Source: Coptis chinensis
Taxonomy: Eukaryota; Streptophyta; Magnoliopsida; Ranunculales; Ranunculaceae
Assembly: GCA_015680905.1 (NCBI GenBank)
Contig: CM027378.1
Coordinates: 102,693,501-102,757,500, forward strand
Length of the DNA stretch: 64,000 nt
Reading direction: 5' to 3'
Shown here piece by piece: positions 1-9,920 of the stretch. The notes beneath the pieces are model-generated. The model saw nothing but the letters and a program-made list of their open reading frames with translations. It had not been told where the DNA came from and did no database searches. The number at the start of each line of letters is the position of its first letter. The first letter of the stretch is position 1. A program made the translations under genes and the position numbers.

Positions 1-1130
1 GAGTATAGGGAGAACCGAAGAAGGGCATCGCGGTCCACAGAGAGTCAATGCCTGAAGTTTTGGTTATGAAGGGAAGAAACTATGAAATGAATAATGGTAG
101 AGGTGGTGGATCTCACTTTAAATCAAAAGTGAGATGTAATCGATTAGATGAAGACCAATGTGCATTTTGCCACAAAAAAGAACATTGTAAGTTTGAATGT
201 CCCAAGTTGAAATCGAAGGACCAAGATTCTTCAAATACTGAAAGTGTGAATTTTGCACAAGATGGAGGTAGTGATGACAATTCAGATTTTTCTTTTACTG
301 CTTCAATGGTTGGTTGTTCCACGAGTGAGTGGATTATTGATTTTGGATGTTCTCAGCATATGTGTCCCAATAAGGATTTTTTTTACTAGTTTCAAGGAGC
401 TAGATGGTGGAGATGTTATGTTAGGTAATGGCCATATCTGCATATTACGTGAAAAAGAAACTATCTAGTTAAAGATATTTGATGGAGAAGTTAGAGAATT
501 GGTCGATGTTCGATATGTGCCGGATTTGCAATCTAATCTCATCTCTTTGGGTTCTTTAGACTCATATGGTATGAAAGTTGTGTTTGAACATGGGGATCTA
601 AAAGTTGTTGTAGGTGCACGTGTGGTGATAAAATGGACAAGGCGAAAGAATTTGTACTTTCTTAATGGAAGTATGGTTGGTGCAGGTGGCTTGGAGATCA
701 TTCTGCTTGAAAGGTTGTCGAAAACTCTACCATGAAGGAAGAACGTGGTTTTAGGAAAAAAACAAAAATTTGTTTATTTTTTCTTTTGGGCATTTTTTAT
801 TTGAATGTATATTCAGATGTTGGAGAGATATCTCAAAAGGTGGAGATTGATGCCGCTCCTTGTGATGTAGATGAGCACACAACTGATAATGAAAGTGAAG
901 GCACAGTTGAAGTTGTAGATGCTCTAGCTCATGAGCATAGTGAAGTTGTGAAGTCATTTGTTGTTGGAAGCCATATGAGGTTTCGAGGTGTCGGAACATC
1001 TCCTACTCCAGAAGATGGTATTGGAATATCTCAAGTATACTCAATGGAGATGATATTTGGTACTTTTGACCCCATTGTATTGACGTTTGTTGGTGATCTC
1101 TTGAGGGGCTCACGCCCTTCTGGGCATTGA
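1..1130 (+). pseudogene. Ty1/copia gag-pol remnant (gag zinc knuckle, protease, pre-integrase)
   Basis: Decayed copia-type polyprotein entering from the left edge. At about 157-198 there is a gag zinc knuckle of CX2CX4HX4C form (CAFCHKKEHCKFEC). At about 330-365 is the protease start region, WIIDFGCSQHMCPN, where the family normally has D-S-G-C, so the serine next to the catalytic Asp is Phe here. After a frame change, 499-700 reads VRYVPDLQSNLISLGSL, typical of the copia pre-integrase domain. The part after 732 is acidic and resembles the linker between integrase and reverse transcriptase, but I see no integrase core or RT. Frames change at about 390 and 735, so it is non-functional. Start lies outside the window. 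Confidence 0.85.
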
Positions 1131-3342
1131 TATGGGCATAGTTGTTGATTGACCTCTTTTTTGGGGTATGGAAAAACTACGAAGGCTTGATCTCTTGACC
1201 GGGTACGTAGGCAACAACTTTATGGTACAATCATTATTGGGTCCTTATGGACATTGATGGTTGGGTTAGTTGGTTTTCTTTTTGATGTTGTTTGGTTGGT
1301 TGGGTGTAGCGCATTGGTTGGTCGGCTCGAATTTAGGAAATTCTTCACTGAGGTGGAATTGTTGGCACGGTCTAATCTGACCAATTTTAAGAAGTGTGGA
1401 TGACCAAGTAGAACTGTCTTACCTTCTAAGTTATTGCTTCGGTCCTGTTTCGAAGATGGTTTGATTTGAACAACTTCAAGAAGTGTAGATGGCCCTGTAG
1501 AACCGACTAAAATTCGTTTTGATGAAATATTGTGAAATTTCGACAAACAGCCAAAATTTCAAGCTACATTATAAAAACAAATTTAGGCTTTCTAAACCAT
1601 TTTTTTGTATGAGAGATTTATAAGTTCTTTTAAAAGAGGACTTTAGGTGTTCAATTTAACAAGGTGAGTGTGTAACACTATTTGATTATCTTAATTTGAA
1701 GGCCAAACCACGTAAATCTTCATCTCTCTTATTTGATTAATTGGTTTGTTATTTTGGTAAATAGTTTACCACTTGTTTAGAAATTATTTAGTTGATTTCA
1801 TATACCGTAATTGTGAAATATTGCTTCTACTACATTTGTTGACATTTTCTGTAGCATAGAATTGATGTGCTCCATAGTTTTTGAGGGACAAAATGAACAA
1901 CTTCTAATAGATATATACTAATTTCCCTTAAATTATAGTCTCCCGGCGAATATCTCAACTGTGTATCTTTGGCCCTATTTGACTGCTTGAAAGATTGTGC
2001 CAAGAAGATGAACATTTTCCTGAAAATTTAATTTTGTGTCGATGACTTGTAAAATTCTAAATTTTTTATTATTCTTCCGTGGGAAATGATTCGTTTAATT
2101 TTCTCTTGATGGGAAGACATGTAATTATGCCATTATGTTTTCCCAATGAAATTTCGTGGACGCGGGTATTACCTTTTTGTAGGGGTACATTTCGTGGACG
2201 TACTCTCACGACTGATTTTTGTAGGAGTTCCCTACTAATCCTAAATTCCTAATACGAAAAATTAATAAAAATTTACAGTAACACTACTCACATGTGAAAA
2301 AATATATGGATCAGTTCCGTATTTTCATTACATCTGTCACGTATTATCATTAAACACTCCTTTCTCATCCTACAAACAATAACAATGGTGCATGAACTGT
2401 TTTTCTTCGTCCCATTGACCTGAACACCCCCGTTCTAGATCCCAGATGCGTGTTGCATCGCAAGCTTAGGTGGTAATAAAAACATCATCCTTACCACATT
2501 TACTCGTGCACGAAACGTTGCAAATTTCTCGTACGTGATTCGTGGATTGATGAGATGATATTCACAACACTTTTTATCTTAAACACGTTAGACTCAAGTA
2601 ATCATAACAGCTAATCTTCTCGAATACATGCCTGTTGTAAAACTAGATTATCGGGGTTCTGTTGGTTACTTTGAAACTGGATCAGCTGGTCTAGTAGTTT
2701 ATGTTCCAATCTTAAGTCCTTAAGCTCGTATTCAGCCACGTACCCTTCAATTAGGAAGAGGACCTGGGTCGCATACGTGGCATTTGACTTTTTAACATGC
2801 AAACTCACTTAGGGAACCGTGAGATGAAAACTCGAGAAATTGATCGGTCTCAAAATCCCGCAACACATTTTCCGCGTCAAGCAACAAGAAGGCATGACAA
2901 GCTCATATCCTCAATGATGCATAGCATACGATCACACGTTCAACACACATCAATCGTGAAATCAATGTAAAAATCATTGATCAAAACTTCGTCTCAATTA
3001 TTAGACTTTTACTTAAAACTTGGCATCTCAAACTCTCCAAGGCACGTTTCTTTAAAACCAAATTGTGTTACTGTGATAATTGAACGTTGGATCGATGGGA
3101 AAGAATTCAGGAACTAAAATTGTCCAAGAAACATCAGTATTTGATCCATGTGTGAAAGCCAACGCCAAATGTTCATGGAATCATGGTGGGCCCGTAGTCC
3201 AGTAATCAATAACCACGTGTCTGATACATTCATTGGCGGTGTTACAGGTGTTTTGATTTCCATAAGGAAATAACTTTGGAACCGCAATATCAGTGGAGAG
3301 TGGAGTATAATGTAATCTCAGTCTGGAATTCTGTGTATTAGC
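1131..3342. other. Non-coding stretch, probably retroelement tail then spacer
   Basis: No supported gene. The first 450 bases follow the copia remnant and may be element non-coding DNA, but no LTR pair is visible. The rest is AT-rich spacer. At about 2150-2230 a short motif around TTTCGTGGACG occurs twice. Confidence 0.4.
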
Positions 3343-3655
3343 TAGGGCTGGAAATAGAGTGGGTTCGGATGGGATTCTCATTCAATTATTCAAAACTCTT
3401 TATCATATTAGAATTCATCCGGATTCGGGTCAGATTTCGAATATCTATATCTATTAAAAACATAAAAAAAACTATTTTAATAATTTTTATATATAAATAT
3501 ATGAAATAAATTAATTTTTAGACATCAAAATATAAATCTTGTTAAAATGGTTTGGTTCAGGTCAGATTCTAATCATAAACATATAAACTATATCCGGTAA
3601 AATGGATTTAGATATGGTCGGATTCGGATTGAAACCCGTACCATTTCCAGCCCTA
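3343..3655. mobile_element. hAT-type MITE, 313 bp
   Basis: The ends are a perfect 13-bp terminal inverted repeat: TAGGGCTGGAAAT at 3343-3355 and its complement at 3643-3655. Flanking 8-mers GTATTAGC (3335-3342) and ATATTAGC (3656-3663) match at 7 of 8 positions, the target-site duplication length of hAT elements. The interior is AT-rich and non-coding with GGTTCGGAT-like motifs near both ends. It is non-autonomous. Confidence 0.8.
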
Positions 3656-4398
3656 ATATTAGCTAAATATTCATCCCCTAACATATTGATCCATATATAA
3701 AGACTGGCCCACAAATGAAAGATAGACACCACAACTTCCAACTCATCTGCCAGGTGTTGGACTGTAATAGGTAAGGAGTGAAGTTATGTTCCATGAAATC
3801 CTCATAGACAAAATTCAAGAGTGAAAGCAATGCGAATCTTCAACAATAATTGATCAGATTTGGACCGTCATCATTTATGATAATCAAAGTTACCTTCATA
3901 CAACAAAATGCCGGTACCTGTAATTATGATAAAATTTTAATCTTTAAAATTCTAAGTTAAGGAAAAATATTGACTAGAAATATCAACTTATGATATAGTG
4001 AATGGAATATCTGAAATGCCGATAAAACAGAAACTTGTGATCGTTTGTGGCATTTCATTTTTTTTAATGATATTTCTAAATAGTATCTCAATGTTTCGTT
4101 TTATTTTCAATAACTGATACTACATTATTATTTTTCTGATAATTTCTGAAATATATTATGATTTTTTTTTTTTTTTTCGATCAGGTAATATATTATGTTT
4201 GGTGTTTCACTGTTTTGTGATATATTTCTGCTATGCCGGTTGTACCTTGTAAACCGGTACAAGGCAATATTTCACAAAAATACATATTTATTATGTAAAT
4301 CCTTATAAATGACAAAGAATCTCCCATAATTAACAGGTGGAAACAACTGTTTTTGACTAAAGATTGTAGAGTAACATTGACTTGCTGTGCAGGGTACC
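3656..4398. other. Spacer upstream of the UPF0496 gene
   Basis: AT-rich with homopolymer runs (for example T at about 4163-4178). No coding signal seen. It probably holds the distal promoter of the gene downstream. Confidence 0.4.
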
Positions 4399-4399
4399 C

Positions 4400-4407
4400 T
4401 ATATAAA
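4400..4407 (+). promoter_or_regulatory. TATA box for the UPF0496 gene
   Basis: TATATAAA in the context CCCTATATAAATTTC, about 220 bases before the likely start codon. It is the best TATA match in this upstream region. A 5' UTR of that length, perhaps with its own intron, would be usual in plants. Confidence 0.5.
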
Positions 4408-4626
4408 TTTCTAAGGCTTGATCAGGAAGAGTGAAACTGCGCGTGATTAATAAGAAACACCATTTAAGGTAACGTGTACCAAAATGTGAGAGTCGGTGTT
4501 AACAGTTTTTTTTTTTTTTTATAATTTTCTTCTCTTCAAATAAATCTCTCCAAACAAATTTAGGTTGTTTGTTTGTGCAGTTCACAATTGCAGAAGTTGA
4601 TTGTTTTGTCACCTTTGTGTCTTTGC

Positions 4627-6021
4627 ATGGTCATGATGGGGAAAAAAATATTTCCAAAGCTGATGAAATCTTTGAAAGGTCAGTACTAGAACACAGCACT
4701 CACTCTTCTTCTTCTTCTTCTTCATTCCTTGAATTTTCTAATGAATAGGCTTAATTGATTGAAGTTCTACAAATTTTAGATGTTTTGCTAGATGGGCTTT
4801 TGATATTTTAAAAAAAATTAGTTTTGAGATTCTAATCTTCATTTAAGATGATGTTTCTGTACGTATAGTTTTAAGGTTTGATCTTTGAATTAATAATGTT
4901 CTTGAATTTCTGATATGGGTTTTTGTTTTTCAGGTGATTCTTCAAGTGGCCAGGCTGATAGCTTGCAGAGCAAGTTAAGTGTCAATGAGGAATACATGGG
5001 AGCTTTTAGAACTAAATCTTATATAGAAATATGTGGTAAGGTACAAGGACAGCTAAGAACAACAGGCGAAGAAGAAGATCAAATCTCCCCTTTATCACCT
5101 TTTCGAACATATTCACATCTCTCTGAGAATTTACTTGAACCAAGGCAAGAAATTCTGGTGGAATTGATTGAAACTTCCAATCTTCATCACCTTATTATTG
5201 ATTACTTTGAAGTAAGTTTAGAGGCTTTCAGAATATGTGGACTTCTCCTCCAAGTAATTGACCAAACACGCGCTGATCATCGTGTCGTTCAAAGGGTCAT
5301 CAAATTAACTAAAAGGGTATCCAATTTTGGCGAATGTTCGGATGATCAATACAGGATTGTGTTCAATGAGCTTGCTTCTTTTGCTCAGCTTGACAACCCG
5401 CTTTCAGGTTCCAACAGATTGAAATTTAGTGCTATTCGAAGTCGCTATGGGCTGATACTCGTTGAATTGACGATGAAACATAGAAAGGTTACAAGGAGAG
5501 CGAAAGTGGTAAGAATTTGCAAGAAAGCATCAGGGATAAGCTTAGTTATTGCTTGTGGTGCAGTAGCAATTGTGACATTAGTGCTTGCATTGCACAGTTT
5601 GGTTGGCGTTGTAGCAGCACCAGGACTAGTTACCGTTCCACTGGCAGCCTTAAAGAAGAGCGTTAAAGCAGCTCAAAAGGAGATTAAATCTAGCGCCCTT
5701 GTAAGATTTGGTGCACAGCTTGATGCAGCTGCAAAGGGTGTGTACATATTAAATCGTGATTTCGACACATTGAGTCGACTAGTGACAAGGTTGCACATTG
5801 AGATAGAGCATCGTAGATCCGTTGCGAGTTTGTGTGTTAAATATCAAAAGAGGCAGATGTTGAAGGAGGTGGTGAAGGAATTTCAAAGTCATGAATCTTG
5901 CTTCATGGAGCAACTGGAAGAGCTAGAAGACCATGTTTACTTGTGTTTCCTTACTATAAACAGAGCTAGAAGACTAGTTATCCAGGAAACAGTGATGCAT
6001 AGACAAGAAGAAAACTCTTGA
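4627..6021 (+). CDS. UPF0496 family protein (At3g19330-like), two exons
   Basis: Exon 1 is 4627-4678 and begins MVMMGKKIFPKLMKSLK. Intron 4679-4933 has GT...TTTTTCAG borders and a TTC microsatellite. Exon 2 is 4934-6021. The spliced product is 379 aa, within the usual UPF0496 range. The family signature VNEEYMGAFRTKSYIEI is at about residues 34-50. A hydrophobic segment at about 217-246 (GISLVIACGAVAIVTLVLA...) is the typical single membrane region, followed by a coiled-coil-rich C-terminal part. Exon 2 alone could start at ATG 4915, but that codon lies in the intron's pyrimidine tract, so the spliced start is preferred. The gene looks intact, with no internal stop. Family function is poorly known; members are plant-specific and membrane-associated. 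Confidence 0.88.
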
Positions 6022-6032
6022 ATTAGACTAAA

Positions 6033-6148
6033 AATAAAGGTGCAGTACATGCACCATGAATTTTTCCCTCTAGCTTGTTGTGCCCAGATTATGTAAATGA
6101 TGTAGGATTCTTCCATTTAATTTGATTCATTGTTTCTTTTTTAATAAA
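6033..6148 (+). terminator. Candidate poly(A) signals of the UPF0496 gene
   Basis: AATAAA occurs at 6033-6038, 12 bases after the stop, and again at 6143-6148 in a T-rich stretch. The second lies at a more usual 3' UTR distance. Confidence 0.5.
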
Positions 6149-6450
6149 ATGTTTGTTTGCTTTTGTGTACACTTTAGATTGTCACTTTCAGTATGGACGT
6201 GATTTAAAGTAATTACAACAGAAGAATATATCTTAAAAAGACAGTTCTTTCAATAGAAATGACGATAATAGTTTAATGTGCTGTCGTTTTGTAGCATTTG
6301 AAAATGATAGGTAACCATAGTTCGGGATTTCGGAGAAATTCACAATATTTCGACCCTAGTTTTTTCTTCTTTTTTTTTTATTATAAAAAACTGAAATGTC
6401 CAACGGAATTCCGACAATTCGTTTGGGAATCGTGAACATTATAGCCAACT

Positions 6451-6648
6451 TTTTTTTTTTTTTTTGGCAAGCCTGTTTTAAATGAGATCAGGGGTTCGAG
6501 CCCCATACCTCTAGTATCATCACCCAAACCTGCTTAAAATGTGTGAGGAAGCCTGTTTTTAAAGAGATCAGTAACTCAATTGTGTGTAGCGGAGTTTGAA
6601 CTCCAGACCTCTAGTATCATCACCCAAAGATTTTACCAACTAAGCTAG
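6451..6648 (-). mobile_element. tRNA-derived SINE, partly duplicated inside
   Basis: Read on the minus strand it begins with an A-box-like TAGCTTAGTTGG, then a B-box-like GAGTTCAAACTCC, and ends in a poly(A) run (T15 on plus, 6451-6465). The flanks TAGCCAACT (6442-6450) and TAGCTAACT (6649-6657) match at 8 of 9 bases, a likely target-site duplication. The body contains two related parts, each with the CCTCTAGTATCATCACCCAAA motif. A related copy lies near 38.0 kb. Confidence 0.7.
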
Positions 6649-6720
6649 TAGCTAACTATTGGGTTAACCACCCCCACCCAATCTTTATATATATATAATA
6701 GCAATCCTCTTTTGCTGCGC

Positions 6721-6925
6721 TGTGAGGGTGTCCACGTGGGCAAATTTTAAGTACCCTCTTTACTCACGAGAAATCAGGAAAAACCCGCGATTTAAAGTTC
6801 GAAAAATTAGGATAACTATTGCTACGAATGTGAGGGTGTCCACGTGGGCAAATTTTAAGTACCCTCTTTACTCACGAGAAATCAGGAGAAACCCGCGATT
6901 TAAAGTTCGAAAAATCAGGATAACT
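6721..6925. repeat. 108-bp tandem duplication
   Basis: The segment beginning TGTGAGGGTGTCCACGTGGG at 6721 recurs at 6829 with an exact 108-base offset through 6817/6925. Only two or three substitutions separate the copies. Since 108 is a multiple of three, a short ORF stays open through both, but there is no sign that it is a gene. It lies just inside a possible Helitron 5' start, A|TC at 6681/6682. Confidence 0.85.
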
Positions 6926-6975
6926 AAATAACCCCATGAGTCCCCCAGATCCTTCTTTTCTCCACCTCTCTCTAG

Positions 6976-7115
6976 GAGAACTTGAGGTACTTCTGAAAGA
7001 TATTTCAGAACGGGCTGTAGGCAAGGGAAGCTTTAGCTATAGCCGTTTCTTTGCAATTGGCATGTTCCGTCTTCTTGAGTTGGCAAATGCAACAGAGCCT
7101 ACCGTCTTAGAAAAG
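6976..7115 (+). pseudogene. THF1: Single exon of a THYLAKOID FORMATION 1-like gene
   Basis: The translation runs ELEVLLKDISERA, then GKGSFSYSRFFAIGMFRLLE and LANATEPTVLEK. This matches the conserved core of THF1/Psb29, a chloroplast protein of thylakoid biogenesis and photosystem II dynamics. The segment is bounded by a plausible acceptor (TCTCTCTAG before 6976) and donor (AAG|GTTAGA at 7115/7116). I find neither the transit peptide and N-terminal half nor the C-terminal coiled coil nearby, so it is an isolated exon of about 46 residues, not a gene. Neighbouring repeats and a Helitron-like 5' motif suggest transposon capture. Confidence 0.8.
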
Positions 7116-7139
7116 GTTAGATCTCTTGCTTTCTTCTAA

Positions 7140-7550
7140 GCAATTTGAACGACTTATGGGTTTGACGCTATTGATAAAACTTACACTTATTCTCTTAGAG
7201 AATAACTTTATCAATTATCACTCTGATATCTGAGTTTTAATTTCATGGCACATATTTATGAGGTGAACCAGTGAAAGTCTCATTAATTTCCTGAAAGGCA
7301 ACACAATTTTGGTGTTTATTCTTCCTGTTTTTGTTTTGTTCTCTCACATGCATCAGTGTGTAATAAAAGCAAACAAGTCATGCACTTCTCTTCTTTTGGC
7401 TTTTAATTTTATGAACTCTCTTGTTTAGCTACAGAATCTCTTGTTTAGCTACAGAATTCGACGTGGATTTCTTAGTTATTTGTTAAGATTTGTTGATTTC
7501 TTAAAACATTTCTAGCAGAGAAACCAATAAAACACAAAATATTTGAACCA
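7140..7550. other. Spacer after the THF1 exon
   Basis: AT-rich, no gene. It begins in what would be the THF1 intron. The phrase CTCTTGTTTAGCTACAGAAT is repeated in tandem at about 7420-7457. Confidence 0.4.
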
Positions 7551-7589
7551 AATCAACTACCAAACCAAAAAAACACCAACCAATCAGGA

Positions 7590-8035
7590 GCGATATCAAA
7601 TAGTTGACATCAAATAATGCGGTTTTGGATAAACCGCACCGTATTATAGCCCATGCAGCTTTCGCAAAACCGCACTGTATAGCTCACGCAGCTTTCGCAA
7701 AACCGCACCACGGTTTTCCAGAAACCGTGCGATGTGTCGCACATCAACTTTCTTCTTTCTTCTCTTTTCAAATCTCTCACACGGTTTTCCTAAAACTGTG
7801 TGATTGAAGCCCATACTCTAGCCCAAGCCCATACGGTATTCAAAAAACCGTGCGGTTTTTGAGTTAATACAACACCAAAGCAAACACCAAATTTTGGTAG
7901 CAAACACCAAATTTTAGTCGATTTGGTGTTTGTTTTGGTGTTTTCATCAACTTGTGACTCTCCTAAAAACTCTCCTAAAGATGAAAAAACACTAAATTAT
8001 TAAATTTTTAGTGTTTGATGTTAGAATAGTGTCTC
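7590..8035. repeat. Palindrome-rich non-autonomous element
   Basis: Many copies of AAACCGCAC and its complement GTGCGGTTT occur between 7615 and 7860. A second set, CAAACACCAAATTTT and its inverted form, occurs at about 7880-7945. Near the edges GACATCAAA (about 7605) and TTTGATGTTA (about 8020) are inversely related. This looks like a fold-back MITE-type element, but I could not fix its ends. Confidence 0.45.
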
Positions 8036-8441
8036 ACCTAAATATGCTCTTAGTCATTGGATTTTAACTTTTATCATATCATCAGTTCATATATGTTCCC
8101 AAACATAATAGGCCGGGCTGCGTTGTGGATTTGCTGGGACAGGCAACGTCCAACTTAAGGCCCTTCTTTGAAGATCTTGATCCTTAAATGGGGCTGGACC
8201 TGATTCACATCATCACATGTAACAGTTATATGGCAAAGGTTAATTAGACATTTAGACCTATGCTTATATGGCCAACGTCTCTGGCTCTCTGCTATAAACT
8301 TGCACAGCCCAACCAACGATACAAAGGGCTTAGCACAAAATGTATGCCTTACTATCCAGTATCCATAACCAAAGCGCAAAGCTTGCTAATTGGTTTATTT
8401 TGGGAGTGATGATTCTTTGCGGACCTTTTGTCGAAGCCTGA

Positions 8442-8487
8442 ATGCCTGATTTGTGTAATGAGAAGTATGTCAAATTGTTTCGCGACA
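8442..8487 (+). pseudogene. Coding-like remnant left of the Helitron insertion
   Basis: Reads MPDLCNEKYVKLFRDI in one frame up to the Helitron 5' border. The Ile codon is split A|TA by the insertion and the frame resumes at 14140 as AKEAGYPKK. A TGA precedes it at 8439, so it is already broken upstream. The source gene is not recognised. Confidence 0.5.
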
Positions 8488-9693
8488 TCAAAGACCATTA
8501 ATACTGAGTAGTTGAGAATGCTCCCAGTGACCCACGTCAGCCCCCCTTTTTTTATCTCAGACTGACACATCAGATTTTATATAAAAAAATGAATTCTACG
8601 CCTTTTTTTGGCGATTTCAATTGTTCGTAGCCCAAAATACATAAAAACCCAAAATAGATAAGTAGATAAAAACCTCTTTCTTAAATCTTATCTCCATTCT
8701 TAAATCTTATCTCCTCTCTTCAAACTTCTCTCTTATTCTTCTCCCGGCAGTAATTAGATGTGTATCAGAAAAGAGTTTAGATACATCACAATTCATTTTT
8801 CGACATAAATATTGCTATTGATCGAATACTTTGCTTAATAAGTTTCACTGTGTGAGGGAATGAGAAAGTGGGAGTTTCTACTGATGTTGACTGTTGAAGG
8901 TTTTAGAGTGAGGGTTTTGAGTTTTGAGTTTTTGATATCCGGAGGTAATAGTGGAAACAGATTTGCGTGAAAGTTTAAGATATTGATTTCAACACTATCA
9001 TTTTGCTTTAGACAAATTAAAAGATGTGATCTTGAGGGATTCTACCGAAACCACATGGAAGAAGTCATAAGGTTCTTTTGAGACTAACCACAAGGTAACA
9101 TTGTACTTACTTTGCTTATTAGGGTGTAGTTTATTGTAAAAACAAACGAGACACGAACCCCCGCGGCACACATAGACAAACTCTCTTCATGACAAACCCC
9201 GCACACGCGTAGTTAAAAGAATGAATGTTGCTTTTGGATGGATGTCATGACCAATGCATATAAGTTACCCCTCAATGTAAATTAGAGGTGGGTTAATGTC
9301 TCTAATTTTGATATAATAAAAACTGGTACTCTTTTTGGTTTGATTTTCATGTTGGACTCACATACTTTTTATATGAACGGAGAATATCTTTACTTGGCCG
9401 CCAACTTCACCTTTTTATGCATTTGTCAGGTTGTTATGGGCTTACTAACCAAGTTTCTGTATGTAGGGAAAGTATAAAGTATATAACCTTTTTTCGAGAG
9501 GTTGTATGACGCATCACTATTTCAGGCGTTCAGAACTCTGTTCAAGTTTGTCAAGTCAAGTAGGATATTGCGCATGGACTTGCATGTTGCAGCATATTCC
9601 TGAACTAAAGGTCATGTGGATGTTTTAAGGGTTACAATGTAAAGCTGTATTCTAAAAAGCGATCTAATTTTGTTTATATATTCTATCAATTAG

Positions 9694-9920
9694 TTGGTGA
9701 GGTACACGAAGAATCGTAAGCTGTTTGATAAAATGGGAATAAAACCGCCTCACGGCGTCCTTTTAGAGGGACCTCCTGGATGTGGAAAGGTTAGTGTTAC
9801 TTTTGAAACTGCTTTGCAATGACCAAGTTAGTCAGTTAGTAAGTTTTCTTAAAGATCGACCATTCATTGTGTTTTGCTCAGACCTTGGTGGCAAAGGCCA
9901 TAGCTGGTGAAGTGTCCATG
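9694..9920 (+). pseudogene. FTSHI1: FtsHi1-like AAA-ATPase fragment (two exons)
   Basis: Exon 9694-9789 encodes [17 protein letters not shown] followed by [15 protein letters not shown], which includes the Walker A motif. An acceptor (ATTAG) precedes it and a donor GTTAGT follows. The next exon starts at 9882 after TTTGCTCAG and continues TLVAKAIAGE. Sequence then departs from the family, which should continue GVPFYQMAGSEF. The wording, including PPGCGK, is closest to plant inactive FtsH homologues of the FtsHi1 type, chloroplast envelope AAA proteins. Membrane, remaining AAA and protease-like parts are absent. It is captured cargo inside the Helitron, with the intron retained. Confidence 0.8.

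Noticed and set aside
4915..4933. ATG 4915 as the start of the UPF0496 protein
   Set aside because: MGFCFS is translated from the intron's pyrimidine tract; the exon 1 start at 4627 splices in frame.
6721..6931. Small gene from the 69-codon frame
   Set aside because: It is the 108-bp duplication read through; no family resemblance and no codon bias.
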